Of a stretch of 64,000 bases of DNA, positions 8,671 to 17,842 are shown piece by piece. The position numbers were made by a program, and so were the translations under genes. Numbering within the stretch: position 1 is the stretch's first letter; every line of letters begins with the position of its first letter. The notes below the pieces were generated by a model, which was not told where the DNA came from, searched no databases, and saw only the letters and a list, made by a program, of their open reading frames with translations. Origin of the DNA: Flavobacteriales bacterium (GTDB lineage: Bacteria > Bacteroidota > Bacteroidia > Flavobacteriales_F > PHOS-HE28); NCBI GenBank assembly GCA_016718655.1, contig JADKCV010000006.1, forward strand, positions 1-64,000. Reading direction: 5' to 3'.

Positions 8671-8926
8671 GGGCCGAAGGATCGGACGGCAATAGTAGGA
8701 GGCCCTGTGCTGCGCGCATGGAAATAGAAGTAAAGCAGTGTGAAGTAGCGTAAAACAAAGGGCGCAGGGCGATGGGTGCCAAGCTCACATATCCGGATGT
8801 TCGACCCGTCGCAGGCTCTCCGTCCTCGGTCCCCTGCGTTCAAGGGCATTGCTCAGAAAAGCCTTTTGAACTTCCAGGTGGCGATCGAACTTCTATGTAT
8901 GATCGGTGTACGGGAACTCAGACCAC

Positions 8927-9952
8927 ATGCCCATGCTACGCTCCATCGTCCTCGTCTTCGCTCTGCCCGCCATCGGCATGTGCACCGCACAACTGCCTCC
9001 CGAACGCCCGGCGACCACGGGCCAGCACATGCAGGAGGTGAACGCCCAATGGTCTGCCAGGGAGCCATCGGTCTTCGACGATGCACGGACTGTAGGTTTC
9101 CGATCGGATGCAGCGCGTATCGCTGAGCATCTCCATCGGGTACGGGAACACCTGGCCCAGAGCACACCGGTGGGGGTGAGCCCGCTGGCGCTTGCGCAGC
9201 GCCGGGGCTTGCTTGAAACACTGGACGGCTATGCGGACCGCGGCACATTCCCGGTCAACGACATCATCCCCGGTCGCTCACCCGTGTTCATCGACCCCCT
9301 CGGCAACGCCTGCGCCGTGGGCCATTTGATGATCAGCAGCGGCCATGGGGCGCTCGCCGAACGCATCAGCGCGGAGATGAACCTCGCCTACGTACACGAC
9401 ATCGCGATCCCTGAAGTGGCCGCGTGGGCCGCCACGCACGGCTTCACGATCGATGAGCTGGCCTGGATACAGCCGACCTATCACCACATGAAGGTCCGTG
9501 ATCCGCGCCTGGTGGCATCCATCGCATTGGCGAACGGGGACCGCTTCGAGGTGCGCGGCCCCGCAAGCCCCAAGGACGCACAGAAACTCCGCTTGGTGCG
9601 CAAGGACCCGAAGGGTGAAAAGGAACTGGCCACCTTGCCGAAACTTTCCGGCGTGCAGCTTATGGAATACGACGGTCACCTGTACATCGGCGGGATGCCA
9701 CCGGACAAGGGTCCATCGGCTGAGCTCTACGAATGGAACGGCACCTCGCTGCACGCGCATGACCCCTTCACCGGTCGCTTGGCCATCGGGTCGATGAGTG
9801 TGCGGAACGGAAGGCTTACCGTGGTCGGATACGCACTGGGCAAGGGTGAACCGCAGGAACGGGTTCTCACCGAAGCGGGTGAATGGGAGGAGGTACCGCC
9901 CACACCGACCCCGGCACCCGGCGTTGGTGTTCTTGAGGAGCGCCTGCCCTGA
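8927..9952 (+). CDS. Exported protein with conserved FIDPLGNACAVGHLM motif
   Basis: About 341 residues after a signal peptide (MLRSIVLVFALPAIGMCTAQ). A central block, about residues 85-175, contains FIDPLGNACAVGHLM, LAERISAEMNLAYV and FTIDELAWIQPTY. This block recurs in uncharacterised exported proteins of Bacteroidota and Proteobacteria. The C-terminal half is a short beta-rich region that may be a partial propeller. Two ATGs (8927 and 8933) are possible; both give the same signal peptide. Function unknown. Confidence 0.7.
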   Translation: MPMLRSIVLVFALPAIGMCTAQLPPERPATTGQHMQEVNAQWSAREPSVFDDARTVGFRSDAARIAEHLHRVREHLAQSTPVGVSPLALAQRRGLLETLDGYADRGTFPVNDIIPGRSPVFIDPLGNACAVGHLMISSGHGALAERISAEMNLAYVHDIAIPEVAAWAATHGFTIDELAWIQPTYHHMKVRDPRLVASIALANGDRFEVRGPASPKDAQKLRLVRKDPKGEKELATLPKLSGVQLMEYDGHLYIGGMPPDKGPSAELYEWNGTSLHAHDPFTGRLAIGSMSVRNGRLTVVGYALGKGEPQERVLTEAGEWEEVPPTPTPAPGVGVLEERLP

Positions 9953-10029
9953 TCGGTACGGTCCGCAGCTATCCTGACCTGCGCGTCCCATGCCGTAGCG
10001 GTGGCTACGCTCAACGCGAACAGAAATAC

Positions 10030-10085
10030 GGTAGCCTGAGGCTACCAAGAACCTAAGGTGTTGCGCGTAGCCCCAGGCTACGCGC
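10030..10085. terminator. Two hairpins between convergent genes
   Basis: GGTAGCCTGAGGCTACC (10030-10046) and GCGCGTAGC-CCCAG-GCTACGCGC (10063-10085) are strong short stem-loops with related GTAGCC cores. They lie between two converging genes and probably end both transcripts. No T-run follows. Confidence 0.5.
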
Positions 10086-10096
10086 AGCGCGGGGGA

Positions 10097-10537
10097 TCAG
10101 CGCAACCACGCCGCATTCCGCCGGAAATACAGCAGGAAGAGCAGCGGAATGGCACAGTAGAAGAACAACAGCACGGCGATGAAGGACAGATAGACCGTCA
10201 TGAGCCACAGCAGGATAGCGCAGGCGGTGGCGATGAGGTGCACGATGTTGGAAACGGCATAGATCCGGAAGCCCAGCCGCCTGCCCCCCAGCATCAGCGC
10301 GGCACCGAGCATGGCCCCCACGCAGGTGAGGATCACCACCAGCACCAGGCTGTTGAGGGGTGCCACGGCGTGGGCCCCCACGCCGCCGCTGCGGCCGCCC
10401 GCATGGATGGCGCCTGCCTTGAACAGGTTCACGATGATGAGCATTCCGTTGCCCAGGATGGTGAGCACGCAGAGGATGTGGAACAGGCGGGGTGCTTTCC
10501 GCGCGGGGGGCTCAAGGCTGCTGCTCATCGGGTCCAT
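10097..10537 (-). CDS. Small multi-spanning membrane protein
   Basis: About 146 residues from MDPMSSSLEPPARKAPRLF. Four hydrophobic segments are visible: LFHILCVLTILGNGMLIIV, SLVLVVILTCVGAMLGAAL, IYAVSNIVHLIATACAILL and FIAVLLFFYCAIPLLFLLY. Such small four-helix membrane proteins are common and uncharacterised in Bacteroidota. A longer frame extends upstream but lacks coding character. Topology prediction only; no function assigned. Confidence 0.65.
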   Translation of the reverse strand: MDPMSSSLEPPARKAPRLFHILCVLTILGNGMLIIVNLFKAGAIHAGGRSGGVGAHAVAPLNSLVLVVILTCVGAMLGAALMLGGRRLGFRIYAVSNIVHLIATACAILLWLMTVYLSFIAVLLFFYCAIPLLFLLYFRRNAAWLR

Positions 10538-10726
10538 GTGCGCTTGACTGTTCGTTCCAACCGGGATGCCGAAGGCACCGGGGCATGGTGTGGGCAAGGT
10601 AGAGGAAGGGCGTATGTCGGTGACGGGGTGAACATTCGCGCGGTCTTCGTTCTTGGGGCCCTTCATGCGTGGCCATCACCAAGCCCCACATCCACCGACC
10701 CTTGGCTCGGCTCGTGTAGCAGGCAG

Positions 10727-11845
10727 CTATTCCGAATAGGTCGTGAACCGTTCCCCATCGTAGCAGCTCAAGCCGAAGCCCCGGGTGCCGAACCACAGCT
10801 GCCCGGAACTGTCCTCCAGGATGCTGAAAACGGAATTGTTGGCCAAGCCATCCGTAGTAGTGAAGTTCCGGAGGGTGATGCCGTCGTAGCGGTACACGCC
10901 GTTCTTGTCCGTGGTGAACCACAGGTTGCCTTTACGATCTTCCAGGATGGCATGGAGGCCATGCTGCACCAGGGGGGCATTGGCTTGGAAGGGGGTGAAG
11001 CGCTGCCCATCATAGCGGCTCGCGCCATGCCTGCGGGTTGCGAACCACAGGTTGCCGGCCCGATCCTCCGCGATGGAAAAGATCATGTCATCCGGCAGCT
11101 GCCCATCCGGAGGCGTGTAGGTGATGGGCTGCATGGACCGGCCGTCCTGGTTGCTGCGGTAATAGGCTTCGGAAGGGAGGAAGTTCCGGAAGTCGGTGCC
11201 ATCGAAGCGCCACACACCACCGCCGTTCCAGGAGCTGAACCAGATGTGGCCCTGCCTGTCCTGCAGCATGTCCATGATCAGCTGGTCGGAATTCCCCAGG
11301 TTGAAGGTGTGCGCATCATCGTTCAGGAAATTCTGCACGCGCGCTCCATCATAGCGGTAGACCCCCTGGGTCAGCGTCCCGAACCAGATGCTGCCATCCC
11401 GATCCTCCAAGAGGCTGGTGATGCGCAGGTTCTTCAAACTGTCGGCTTCCAGGTAGCTGCTGAAGCGGGTCACATCATAGCGGCATATCCCTGCATCGGT
11501 GGCGATGAGGATGTTGCCGGCGCGGTCCTGGATGATGGCGCTGGCGTTGTCGTGGCACAGGCCATCGCGCGTGGTGAACTGCTGGAACGAGGTCCCGTCG
11601 TAGCGGTACACGCCCTCACCACTGGTACTGAACCACAGGTTGCCCGCGCGGTCCTGCAGCTCACAGCGCACATTCCCCGAAGCGGCGCCCAGCGTCCGGA
11701 CCATGCGGGGCACTGCCTGCGCAGGTGAGGTTCCCTGATCCACCTGCTCCTGGTGCGGCTCGGTCCGGACCTGTCCGCTACAGGACATGAGGATAAGGAA
11801 GGGGAGGAGGGTGATGCCGACGAGTGCTGACCGGTAGCTGTGCAT
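10727..11845 (-). CDS. Reg_prop beta-propeller lipoprotein
   Basis: About 372 residues. The start MHSYRSALVGITLLPFLIL gives a lipoprotein signal ending ILMSC. The mature part is a run of two-component-regulator propeller (Reg_prop) repeats: DRAGNLWFST, EDRDGSIWFGT, DRQGHIWFSS, EDRKGNLWFTT and others, each followed by GVYRYDG-like strands. In Bacteroidota these repeats usually form the periplasmic sensor of hybrid two-component proteins; here no transmembrane or kinase module follows, so it stands alone as a lipid-anchored propeller. The ligand is unknown. Confidence 0.8.
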   Translation of the reverse strand: MHSYRSALVGITLLPFLILMSCSGQVRTEPHQEQVDQGTSPAQAVPRMVRTLGAASGNVRCELQDRAGNLWFSTSGEGVYRYDGTSFQQFTTRDGLCHDNASAIIQDRAGNILIATDAGICRYDVTRFSSYLEADSLKNLRITSLLEDRDGSIWFGTLTQGVYRYDGARVQNFLNDDAHTFNLGNSDQLIMDMLQDRQGHIWFSSWNGGGVWRFDGTDFRNFLPSEAYYRSNQDGRSMQPITYTPPDGQLPDDMIFSIAEDRAGNLWFATRRHGASRYDGQRFTPFQANAPLVQHGLHAILEDRKGNLWFTTDKNGVYRYDGITLRNFTTTDGLANNSVFSILEDSSGQLWFGTRGFGLSCYDGERFTTYSE

Positions 11846-12288
11846 GGCGGGTCTAATTGTGAGGACTGGTTGCTGCTTCCGCGTATCCCGCCAAGGCTGG
11901 ACAAGTCCGGCGATGCGAGATGTCGTCCTGGCCATCGGGTCCAAGGTATCACAGCGATCGTTGATCCTCGCTCGGCATTCGCGGGATCTGGCGATGAGTT
12001 CCGAATGTTGCCGGGCACAGCAGCATGGGTCGGTTATGATCGCTACGCGACTGACGTCGATCAGCTGCATGGCGACCAAGAGCACCGTCCTTGGTACTAG
12101 TGTAGAGCCGGTTGATCGGTTGCTATCCCATGACGGTGCTTCCTGTTGCACCGGCCACGTTGCATTGCACGTTCTTCAACGCCAAAGGACCCGTGAACAT
12201 TCAAACCTACGAAGGGTCTGTCCTGCGTCGGCGAGCAGCCGGTGCTGGACGACCCTGCGCCTCGAAGCGCGATCGTTATCTTGGTTGA
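11846..12288. other. Intergenic, no gene seen
   Basis: About 440 bases between the propeller lipoprotein and the divergent RAYT gene. Frames here lack family resemblance. A one-mismatch -7 box (TATCTTGG, 12277-12284) sits four bases before the RAYT start. Confidence 0.5.
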
Positions 12289-12897
12289 ATGGCGACACGC
12301 AAACTCCGCGAGAAGGATGGTGCGGTGTACTTCGCAACCTTTACGTGCCACCGGTGGTTGCCCTTGTTCCATAAAGTGAATGCGTATGAACTGGTGTACG
12401 ACTGGATGCGTCTGGCGCATGGGAAGGGGTACCATTTCTTGGGGTATGCGATCATGCCGAATCATGCACACTTCATCATTCGTGTTCCGGACGGCGGCGC
12501 GATCAATACGATGTTGAGCAATGGCAAGCGGTTCATGGCGTACGAACTCGTACAACGCCTTGCCGCAGGCGATCGGCACGCGTTGTTGGAGCGCTTGAAA
12601 GAGGGCCTGCGCCCATCGGACTTGGCGCGTGGGCAGAAGCATCGGGTGTTCGCTACCTCAACCGACCTCATTGAACTGTTCAGTGGAAAGATGATCGAGC
12701 AGAAGTTGCGCTACATCCACGCCAACCCAGTGAGCAAGAAATGGCGGCTGACCGACGATGCCGTGGAGTATCCGCATTCGAGTTTCGCGTTCTATGTAAG
12801 AGGTGAGAGCCGTGGTGCACCGTTAACAGCCTACCAAGAGTTCGGGTACTTGGATGGTAAGGGGGCGCCTTGGTGGAATGAAGTGGACCGTGCGTAA
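12289..12897 (+). CDS. REP-associated tyrosine transposase (RAYT, Y1_Tnp family)
   Basis: 202 residues. Family signatures are clear: FATFTCHRWLPLF at the N-terminus, the HUH metal site YAIMPNHAHFIIR, and the C-terminal LRYIHANPVSKKWRL with YPHSSFAFY. These single-strand DNA transposases of the IS200/IS605 superfamily use a catalytic Tyr and act on REP palindromes dispersed in the host genome. A candidate REP end lies about 35 bases past the stop, and several related palindromic repeats are spread through the first 13 kb. It appears intact and is flanked by Rhs debris. Confidence 0.9.
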   Translation: MATRKLREKDGAVYFATFTCHRWLPLFHKVNAYELVYDWMRLAHGKGYHFLGYAIMPNHAHFIIRVPDGGAINTMLSNGKRFMAYELVQRLAAGDRHALLERLKEGLRPSDLARGQKHRVFATSTDLIELFSGKMIEQKLRYIHANPVSKKWRLTDDAVEYPHSSFAFYVRGESRGAPLTAYQEFGYLDGKGAPWWNEVDRA

Positions 12898-12931
12898 ATT
12901 GGAGGCGCCATGGGTGAAGACCTCGGAAACG

Positions 12932-12998
12932 GGTGGGTGTGTGCGGCTTCGAGGCAGCAGGGTCCCCTCGTTCCTCGGGAGACCCTGCTGGGGTTTAG
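12932..12998 (-). repeat. Inverted partial copy of dispersed repeat beside RAYT
   Basis: Begins GGGTGGGTGTGTGCGGCT, identical to the inner end of the repeat at 3305-3418 and 6715-6830 read on the other strand. It continues with AGGGTCCCCTCGTTCCTCGG and GAGACCCTGC, pieces also seen at 3484-3510. Candidate REP element belonging to the adjacent transposase. Confidence 0.6.
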
Positions 12999-13145
12999 AC
13001 TGGTGGTCTCATTCGAAACTGGAAGGGATCCGAGGTCATCAAACCCGGCTACAAGACGGTGCGTAAATTGATTCCGGATATGTACATGGATCCCAAGCCA
13101 CCAGCTGATCAGGAGCCGCCTCCATTGCCTAAGCACCGCCAATGA
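12999..13145 (+). pseudogene. C-terminal gene fragment, possibly Rhs-derived
   Basis: An open frame of 48 codons with no start, ending in a Pro-rich tail (PPADQEPPPLPKHRQ). Its TGA overlaps the ATG of the following gene (ATGA), a sign that it once was the 3' end of a translationally coupled upstream gene. Its beginning is cut by the repeat next to the RAYT gene. Given the Rhs fragment 600 bases further on, it may be the end of an Rhs effector, but no domain was recognised. Confidence 0.35.
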
Positions 13146-13657
13146 CGTCACGCTTCTTCGCTGGTTATGTGCTGGCCCTTTCCTGTTCTTGCCATTCTTC
13201 CGGCCAGATTCCAGCGTATCGCTACGCATTGAATGACTTCCGTGTATCAGGGGCATTAGTATCGGTTCCTATAGTCTTGCACGATACGGTTAGGACAGCG
13301 CTAATAATGAACCATGACCTCTATGGCTTGTTCTACGATCGGGAAAAGATGCCCGTTGCCCGATACCGTCGGTCTGTGGAACGTAACATCGAACGCAACA
13401 TACCAATCAAGGTGTCCGACGCTGAAGTCCACAACTATGGGATCTCTTTGTGCGACCCAGCTTTTGAGCTTAGTCTGCACGATATGAGCGAACACCAGTT
13501 ATTGGCCGAGAACTTTGGCACGGACAGCATCTTGGATGGGGATCTTGAAGACCCACGGACCGCTGCTGTTGTGAGTTGCTTGTTCCACCGTGGCGTAGTA
13601 GTCTACGTGGAGGATGAAAGCGGCGCCATCCTGATCGATAAGGATGCCCCCCGCTAG
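13142..13657 (+). CDS. Predicted exported protein, unknown; possible immunity or orphan
   Basis: 171 residues. N-terminus MTSRFFAGYVLALSCSC fits a signal peptide, possibly lipoprotein (ALSCSC). The remainder has no recognised domain; it is acidic near the C-terminus (VEDESGAILIDKDAPR). The start overlaps the stop of an upstream gene fragment by four bases. Position between two pieces of Rhs-like sequence suggests an effector-immunity context, but that is inference. Confidence 0.55.
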   Translation: MTSRFFAGYVLALSCSCHSSGQIPAYRYALNDFRVSGALVSVPIVLHDTVRTALIMNHDLYGLFYDREKMPVARYRRSVERNIERNIPIKVSDAEVHNYGISLCDPAFELSLHDMSEHQLLAENFGTDSILDGDLEDPRTAAVVSCLFHRGVVVYVEDESGAILIDKDAPR

Positions 13658-13712
13658 CACGGAAGTTCGCTGGTTCGGATCTGTGATCCTGACTGCGCTA
13701 CCCAAGCAATGA

Positions 13713-14546
13713 ACCCGCCAACGCACCCATCAGCTCCGAGGGCAGGCTACCGATGATCCCTTGGGCTACTACGGAGTTGAGGATTACAAGGCGATCGGCC
13801 CGGAGTGGTCCACCATCGATGCGCGCCCCTTCGCGCCCATCGGCCCGGGAGGTACCCTGAACGACGAGCACCGCCCCCTGTATAACGGCAACATCGCACA
13901 CACGGTGAACAGCCTGCAGCCATTCGGCCTGTGGAACAGCGGCAACGGTGCGCAAGGCCAGGTGCTGGCGCAGGTGTACCGGTACGACCAGCTGAACCGC
14001 CTGAAGCAGGCGCGCGGGGTGGAAGGCCTGGCGACCAACAACCGCTGGCAGACGGTGACCGACACCGAACCCGACCGCTACCGCAGCACCTACACCTACG
14101 ATGCCAACGGCAACATCACCGCCGCGGAGCGCTGGGACCGTGATGGCAACCCGTACGACGACTTCAGCTACAAGTACGCGGAGCGTGGTGGAAAGCTGCA
14201 CAGCAACCGCCTCTACCAGCTGAACGACCTGGCGGATGCCACCAACACGTTCGTGAACGAAGCCACGGGCGCCAAGGACATCGCTTACACCGGGGATGTG
14301 CCCTTCGTGGCCAATTCCCCGGACGTCAACGATGACTACAACTACCGCTACGACCCGCTGGGCAACCTGGCCAAGGACATACGCGAGGGTATTGATACCA
14401 TCCTTTGGACCGTGGCTGGCAAAGTGAAATTTGTGGAGAAGACCGACGGCACGGAGCTCACCTTTGCTTACGGTGCCGATGGCCAGCGGCTGTGGAAGGA
14501 GGTGAGCCCACCGGTGATGGATGACACGGGCTATCGGGGAGTGTAA
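13713..14546 (+). pseudogene. Rhs/YD-repeat protein fragment
   Basis: Contains typical Rhs/YD repeats: VYRYDQLNRLKQARG, YTYDANGNITAAERWD, YRYDPLGNLAKDI and FAYGADGQRLWKE. There is no signal peptide, the frame has only a TTG as internal start after a stop at 13710, and the C-terminal Rhs core (the DPxGxxx plug and toxin tip) is missing. Full-length Rhs proteins are several times longer, so this is a remnant. It starts LGYYGVEDYKAIGP in mid-repeat. Confidence 0.75.
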
Positions 14547-14775
14547 GCTCCCCCTGATCAGATGTATGTAAGCATAGGAACGCACAACACATCCGACCAG
14601 GGCAGGAGCATACTCACACCATATCCTCCGACCTCACGGTCTCCTTATTGAATGAGAAGTACGGAATTGCGCGAGGACGCGCTTTCCCACCATACGGCCG
14701 ATCGGCTCAAAGGATAGTACTGCGCAATGTGCGCCCTGGGCCTTTTCATGCCGCGAGTCCACCGGACCGGTTTAC

Positions 14776-15309
14776 TCAATGCTCCGCACGCAGGTCACCT
14801 ACCAGCAGACCCTCCACGGCGTAGACCTCCTTCTCGCCCGGCACGTTCACGTAGGTCCAGCTGCCCACCTTGCCCGGTGCGAAGGTGCTGCTGCCCAGGT
14901 TCAGCGCGCGTTCGCCACCATCCAGGTCGGCGAAGGTGATGCGGCACAGGGTGCTGTCCGTCAATTGGTAGCGTTCGCCCAGCAGGAGGATCATGCCCAT
15001 GTCGCGCTTCACGGGCACACGCTGGAACTGGGCCAACAAGGCGCGGGCCTGTTCGGTGGCCGGAAGGCTGTCCGCGCGCTGTGCCAAGCGTTCCCATGTG
15101 GTGCCTTTGCGCACCAACTGCATAGCGTTGCGCGGGTCGGCATGGTCCTCGAAGCGGATGGTGATGACCGCGGCCGTGTCCAGTTCGATCACGAACTCCC
15201 TGGGGTCCTTGGTGTTCGAGCGCATTCCGAACCGGTCGCCGAGCACGAAGAGCAGGACGATGGCGGCAGCAGCGATCAGCAAGGCCTTGGTGGAGGTGCT
15301 CAGCTTCAT
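14776..15309 (-). CDS. DUF4340-like single-pass membrane protein
   Basis: 177 residues. One N-terminal membrane anchor (LLIAAAAIVLLFVLGD) precedes a soluble domain with FVIELDTAAVITIRFED, LVRKGTTWERL and YQLTDSTLCRITFADLDGGERALNLG. This matches the start of DUF4340 proteins, which in Bacteroidota often accompany gliding or ABC-transporter loci; here no such partner is adjacent. Shorter than the usual family members. Function unknown. Confidence 0.6.
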   Translation of the reverse strand: MKLSTSTKALLIAAAAIVLLFVLGDRFGMRSNTKDPREFVIELDTAAVITIRFEDHADPRNAMQLVRKGTTWERLAQRADSLPATEQARALLAQFQRVPVKRDMGMILLLGERYQLTDSTLCRITFADLDGGERALNLGSSTFAPGKVGSWTYVNVPGEKEVYAVEGLLVGDLRAEH

Positions 15310-15482
15310 GCCGCGAAACTAGGCCGCGGACTTGCCCAGGAAGTGCAACCCAGGCACCAGCAAGCCAGCGGCTTCGGTCTCTGCGCCGCGGGCGATCGCG
15401 CTGACGCCGGGCTTTGGACCGGGTCGGGCAACCATGCACCGCCCGGGGGGGGGCGCCCCTAAAATAATGTGAGCAATGGTTT

Positions 15483-15499
15483 CGACCCCGGAGGGGTCG
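15483..15499. repeat. GACCCC/GGGGTC palindrome
   Basis: CGACCCCGGAGGGGTCG, a perfect short palindrome with the same core as the inner stems at 3.6 and 4.05 kb. It sits just past the stop of the large helical protein gene and could act as its terminator hairpin. Confidence 0.5.
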
Positions 15500-15511
15500 C
15501 AGACGGTTCTT

Positions 15512-17842
15512 CTACCGGAACCTTGCCACAAAGTCCGCATAGCTCCGGCACTCCTCGATGTCCTGGTAGGCTTCCTGGCTCTTCGTATCACGCAGCTTTT
15601 CCTTCCACGGGTTCTCCCATTCGTCAAGTCCACCTTCACCGGAGTAGTCCAGCCAGTTGCGTTCGCATTCGCCGGCCATACGAACGGCCATGGCTTTCAG
15701 CACGGGGTCCTTCGCAGATGCTATGGCCAGAACGTAGTGTTCCTTGGCGCGTGCGCATCCGTAGTAATCATCGTCTCCGGACGAACTTTCCTCCCGGTCG
15801 CGCCATTGGTCCATGTCGTGCATGCTCCACGCGATGCGCGAGAGGCCCCAGTACTTGCCGTGCCAGCTCATGTTGTAGTAGGCGTTGCCGAGCAGGTAGT
15901 GGTTCAGTGCGCGTTTCCCGGGGTTGCGGTCGGCCTCCTTCTTCAGCGCGATCATGCGTTCCACGATCGTGCGGCGTGTGTAGTGTAGGCTATCGCTGTT
16001 GCTGTAGTTGTGCGGGTCCTCGATGTTCACCACGAAGGGATCGTCGTTGGTGAAGTAGCTGTATTCATAGTTGTTCCAGAACGTGTCGGGGATCTGGCGG
16101 TATGCCGCCGCCGCCTCATCCAAGCGGTCCTCCCGCAAGAACCACATGGCCTTGTAGTCCAACAGTTTTTCGCGGCTCAGTTCGTTCCCGGTGAAGTGGT
16201 CCTCGGTGCTTTCCCAGTCTGCGGGACGCTCATCCGTGGCAGTGAGGTAGCGCTCAAAGGGTGTCTTGTCGGCCTTGTCCAGCAACGCGATCATGCGGTC
16301 GTAGTCGGCCGGGGTGGCTTGTTCGAAGGCCACGTGGCGGGCATTGATGCTGTACCACACCGGCCACATCGTACCGAACATGCGGTCGCTGCGCGCGAGC
16401 AGGAGGATGCCTTCCGGTCGTTCCCCGCGTGCGATCAGTTTCTTCCCCAGATACAGGTGCAATTGGTCCAGCAACGTGTTGCGGTACACGAAGAGTTCAG
16501 GCTCGGTGTTCACCAACTCCACCAGAGCAAGGATGTCCTGCCGGGTGGTCGCTGTCAAGGTGGTCGTGCTCATCACGCCCCCGATGAGGAGGTCGAGTCG
16601 GGCCTGCAGCTTGATCAAGGGTGCCGCATTGGGATGCTTGACCAGCCCTTCCAACAGGTTCCTGCTCGAGACGAACGCACCGGCCACGAAGCTCAGGTGC
16701 CCGTCCAGCAGGTTGAGCAAGGGGCGCTGGTCCGCAGCGGCCTGGGGTGCGATGCGACGGATGAAACCTTGCACCTGTTGCAAGTATGCGAGGTCGACGC
16801 GCAATACCTCATCGCGTGTGACCCCTTCCTCCAGCTCGTTCCATTGGCGGATGGCCGCATTGAATTCGGTGAGCGCGGGTGTGAGCAGCCAGTCCTCCAG
16901 CTTGTTCACCTCGCGGGTGAGCAGCAAGGGGAGGTGCTTGTTCCCCGGGTCCCACGCTGCGATGCGTTCCAGGTCCTCCAGTGCCCGGCCGGGGTGTTGC
17001 AGGTCGCGCATCACCATCAGCGTGGCGCGGTGACCATCGTCCTTGGCCAGGTGCAGGTAGTTCTCCACTTCACCGCTGGTGAAGAGCTGTACCATGCGGA
17101 ATTGCTTGTCGATGGCCCGGTCGAAGACCTCCGCGAAGGCCAGGTCGCGCGCCGGGTTGTTCAGCATGCCCGAGAGGTAGAAGGCCGCAGCAGGTTCCAT
17201 CCAGCTGGTGCCGCGCAGTGGGGCAAGGTGCCGCTCATAGATCGATCGCGCGTCCAGGGCGGGCCGTTCGGCGTCATGGCCGTGGTGGGCCAGGCGCACC
17301 AGTTGGAAGGCCAGGCGGGCCCGCAAGTGAGGATGCTTGGCCGCTTTCAAGAGCAGCAGCCCATCGTTCCAAGCCTTGCGGATGCCGGCCCCATCGTGTT
17401 CGATGAATCCCCAAGGGTCATCGCTGTTCACCAGCTGCTCGCAGCGTTTCGCATAGGTGATGAACTCCGGCCATCCCTTCTTCAATTGCTTCAGGCGGAC
17501 CAGGAACCTGTTCGTGCGGAAGAGCTCGGCCTCCTGCTTGAAGAAGTCCACCGGGTCCATGCCATAGAGGATCATGCTGATGTCATCCGCAGGCACCTGT
17601 GTACCCAACACCGCCTGCCATTCCGCGATATTGGCCTCATAAGGCAGCGTCGCGATGTCATGCGGATCGTGGGAGAACAGCAGTTCCGTGGTGAAGTAGA
17701 AGGCGCGCAGGGGCCGCGCGTCCGCCAATTCCGGCTGCAGCAACCAGAAGCGGTACTGCTCGGCGTTCCAGTCCCAGCCGCAGCTGTTCAGGGCTACGGG
17801 CCGCATCAGGAGCAGCAGTGCGATGATCAGGATCCGCTTCAT
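15512..17842 (-). CDS. Large exported alpha-helical repeat protein
   Basis: 776 residues with a signal peptide (MKRILIIALLLLMRPVALNS) followed at once by CGWDW. The rest is almost entirely helical with TPR/HEAT-like periodicity (LEDLERIAAWDPGNKHLPLLL, LDEAAAAYRQIPDTFW). The region near residues 600-720 is rich in aromatic residues and acidic stretches (SSSGDDDYYGCARAKEHY). It overlaps the end of the upstream gene by four bases (ATGA), so the two are translationally coupled and probably work together. No catalytic motif was recognised. Confidence 0.7.
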   Translation of the reverse strand: MKRILIIALLLLMRPVALNSCGWDWNAEQYRFWLLQPELADARPLRAFYFTTELLFSHDPHDIATLPYEANIAEWQAVLGTQVPADDISMILYGMDPVDFFKQEAELFRTNRFLVRLKQLKKGWPEFITYAKRCEQLVNSDDPWGFIEHDGAGIRKAWNDGLLLLKAAKHPHLRARLAFQLVRLAHHGHDAERPALDARSIYERHLAPLRGTSWMEPAAAFYLSGMLNNPARDLAFAEVFDRAIDKQFRMVQLFTSGEVENYLHLAKDDGHRATLMVMRDLQHPGRALEDLERIAAWDPGNKHLPLLLTREVNKLEDWLLTPALTEFNAAIRQWNELEEGVTRDEVLRVDLAYLQQVQGFIRRIAPQAAADQRPLLNLLDGHLSFVAGAFVSSRNLLEGLVKHPNAAPLIKLQARLDLLIGGVMSTTTLTATTRQDILALVELVNTEPELFVYRNTLLDQLHLYLGKKLIARGERPEGILLLARSDRMFGTMWPVWYSINARHVAFEQATPADYDRMIALLDKADKTPFERYLTATDERPADWESTEDHFTGNELSREKLLDYKAMWFLREDRLDEAAAAYRQIPDTFWNNYEYSYFTNDDPFVVNIEDPHNYSNSDSLHYTRRTIVERMIALKKEADRNPGKRALNHYLLGNAYYNMSWHGKYWGLSRIAWSMHDMDQWRDREESSSGDDDYYGCARAKEHYVLAIASAKDPVLKAMAVRMAGECERNWLDYSGEGGLDEWENPWKEKLRDTKSQEAYQDIEECRSYADFVARFR

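Noticed and set aside
10058..11728. + strand frame of 556 codons opposite the propeller lipoprotein
   Set aside because: Shadow of the repetitive Reg_prop gene; no recognisable domain.
13698..14585. - strand frame opposite the Rhs fragment
   Set aside because: Val/Leu/Gly-rich shadow; YD repeats are on the + strand.
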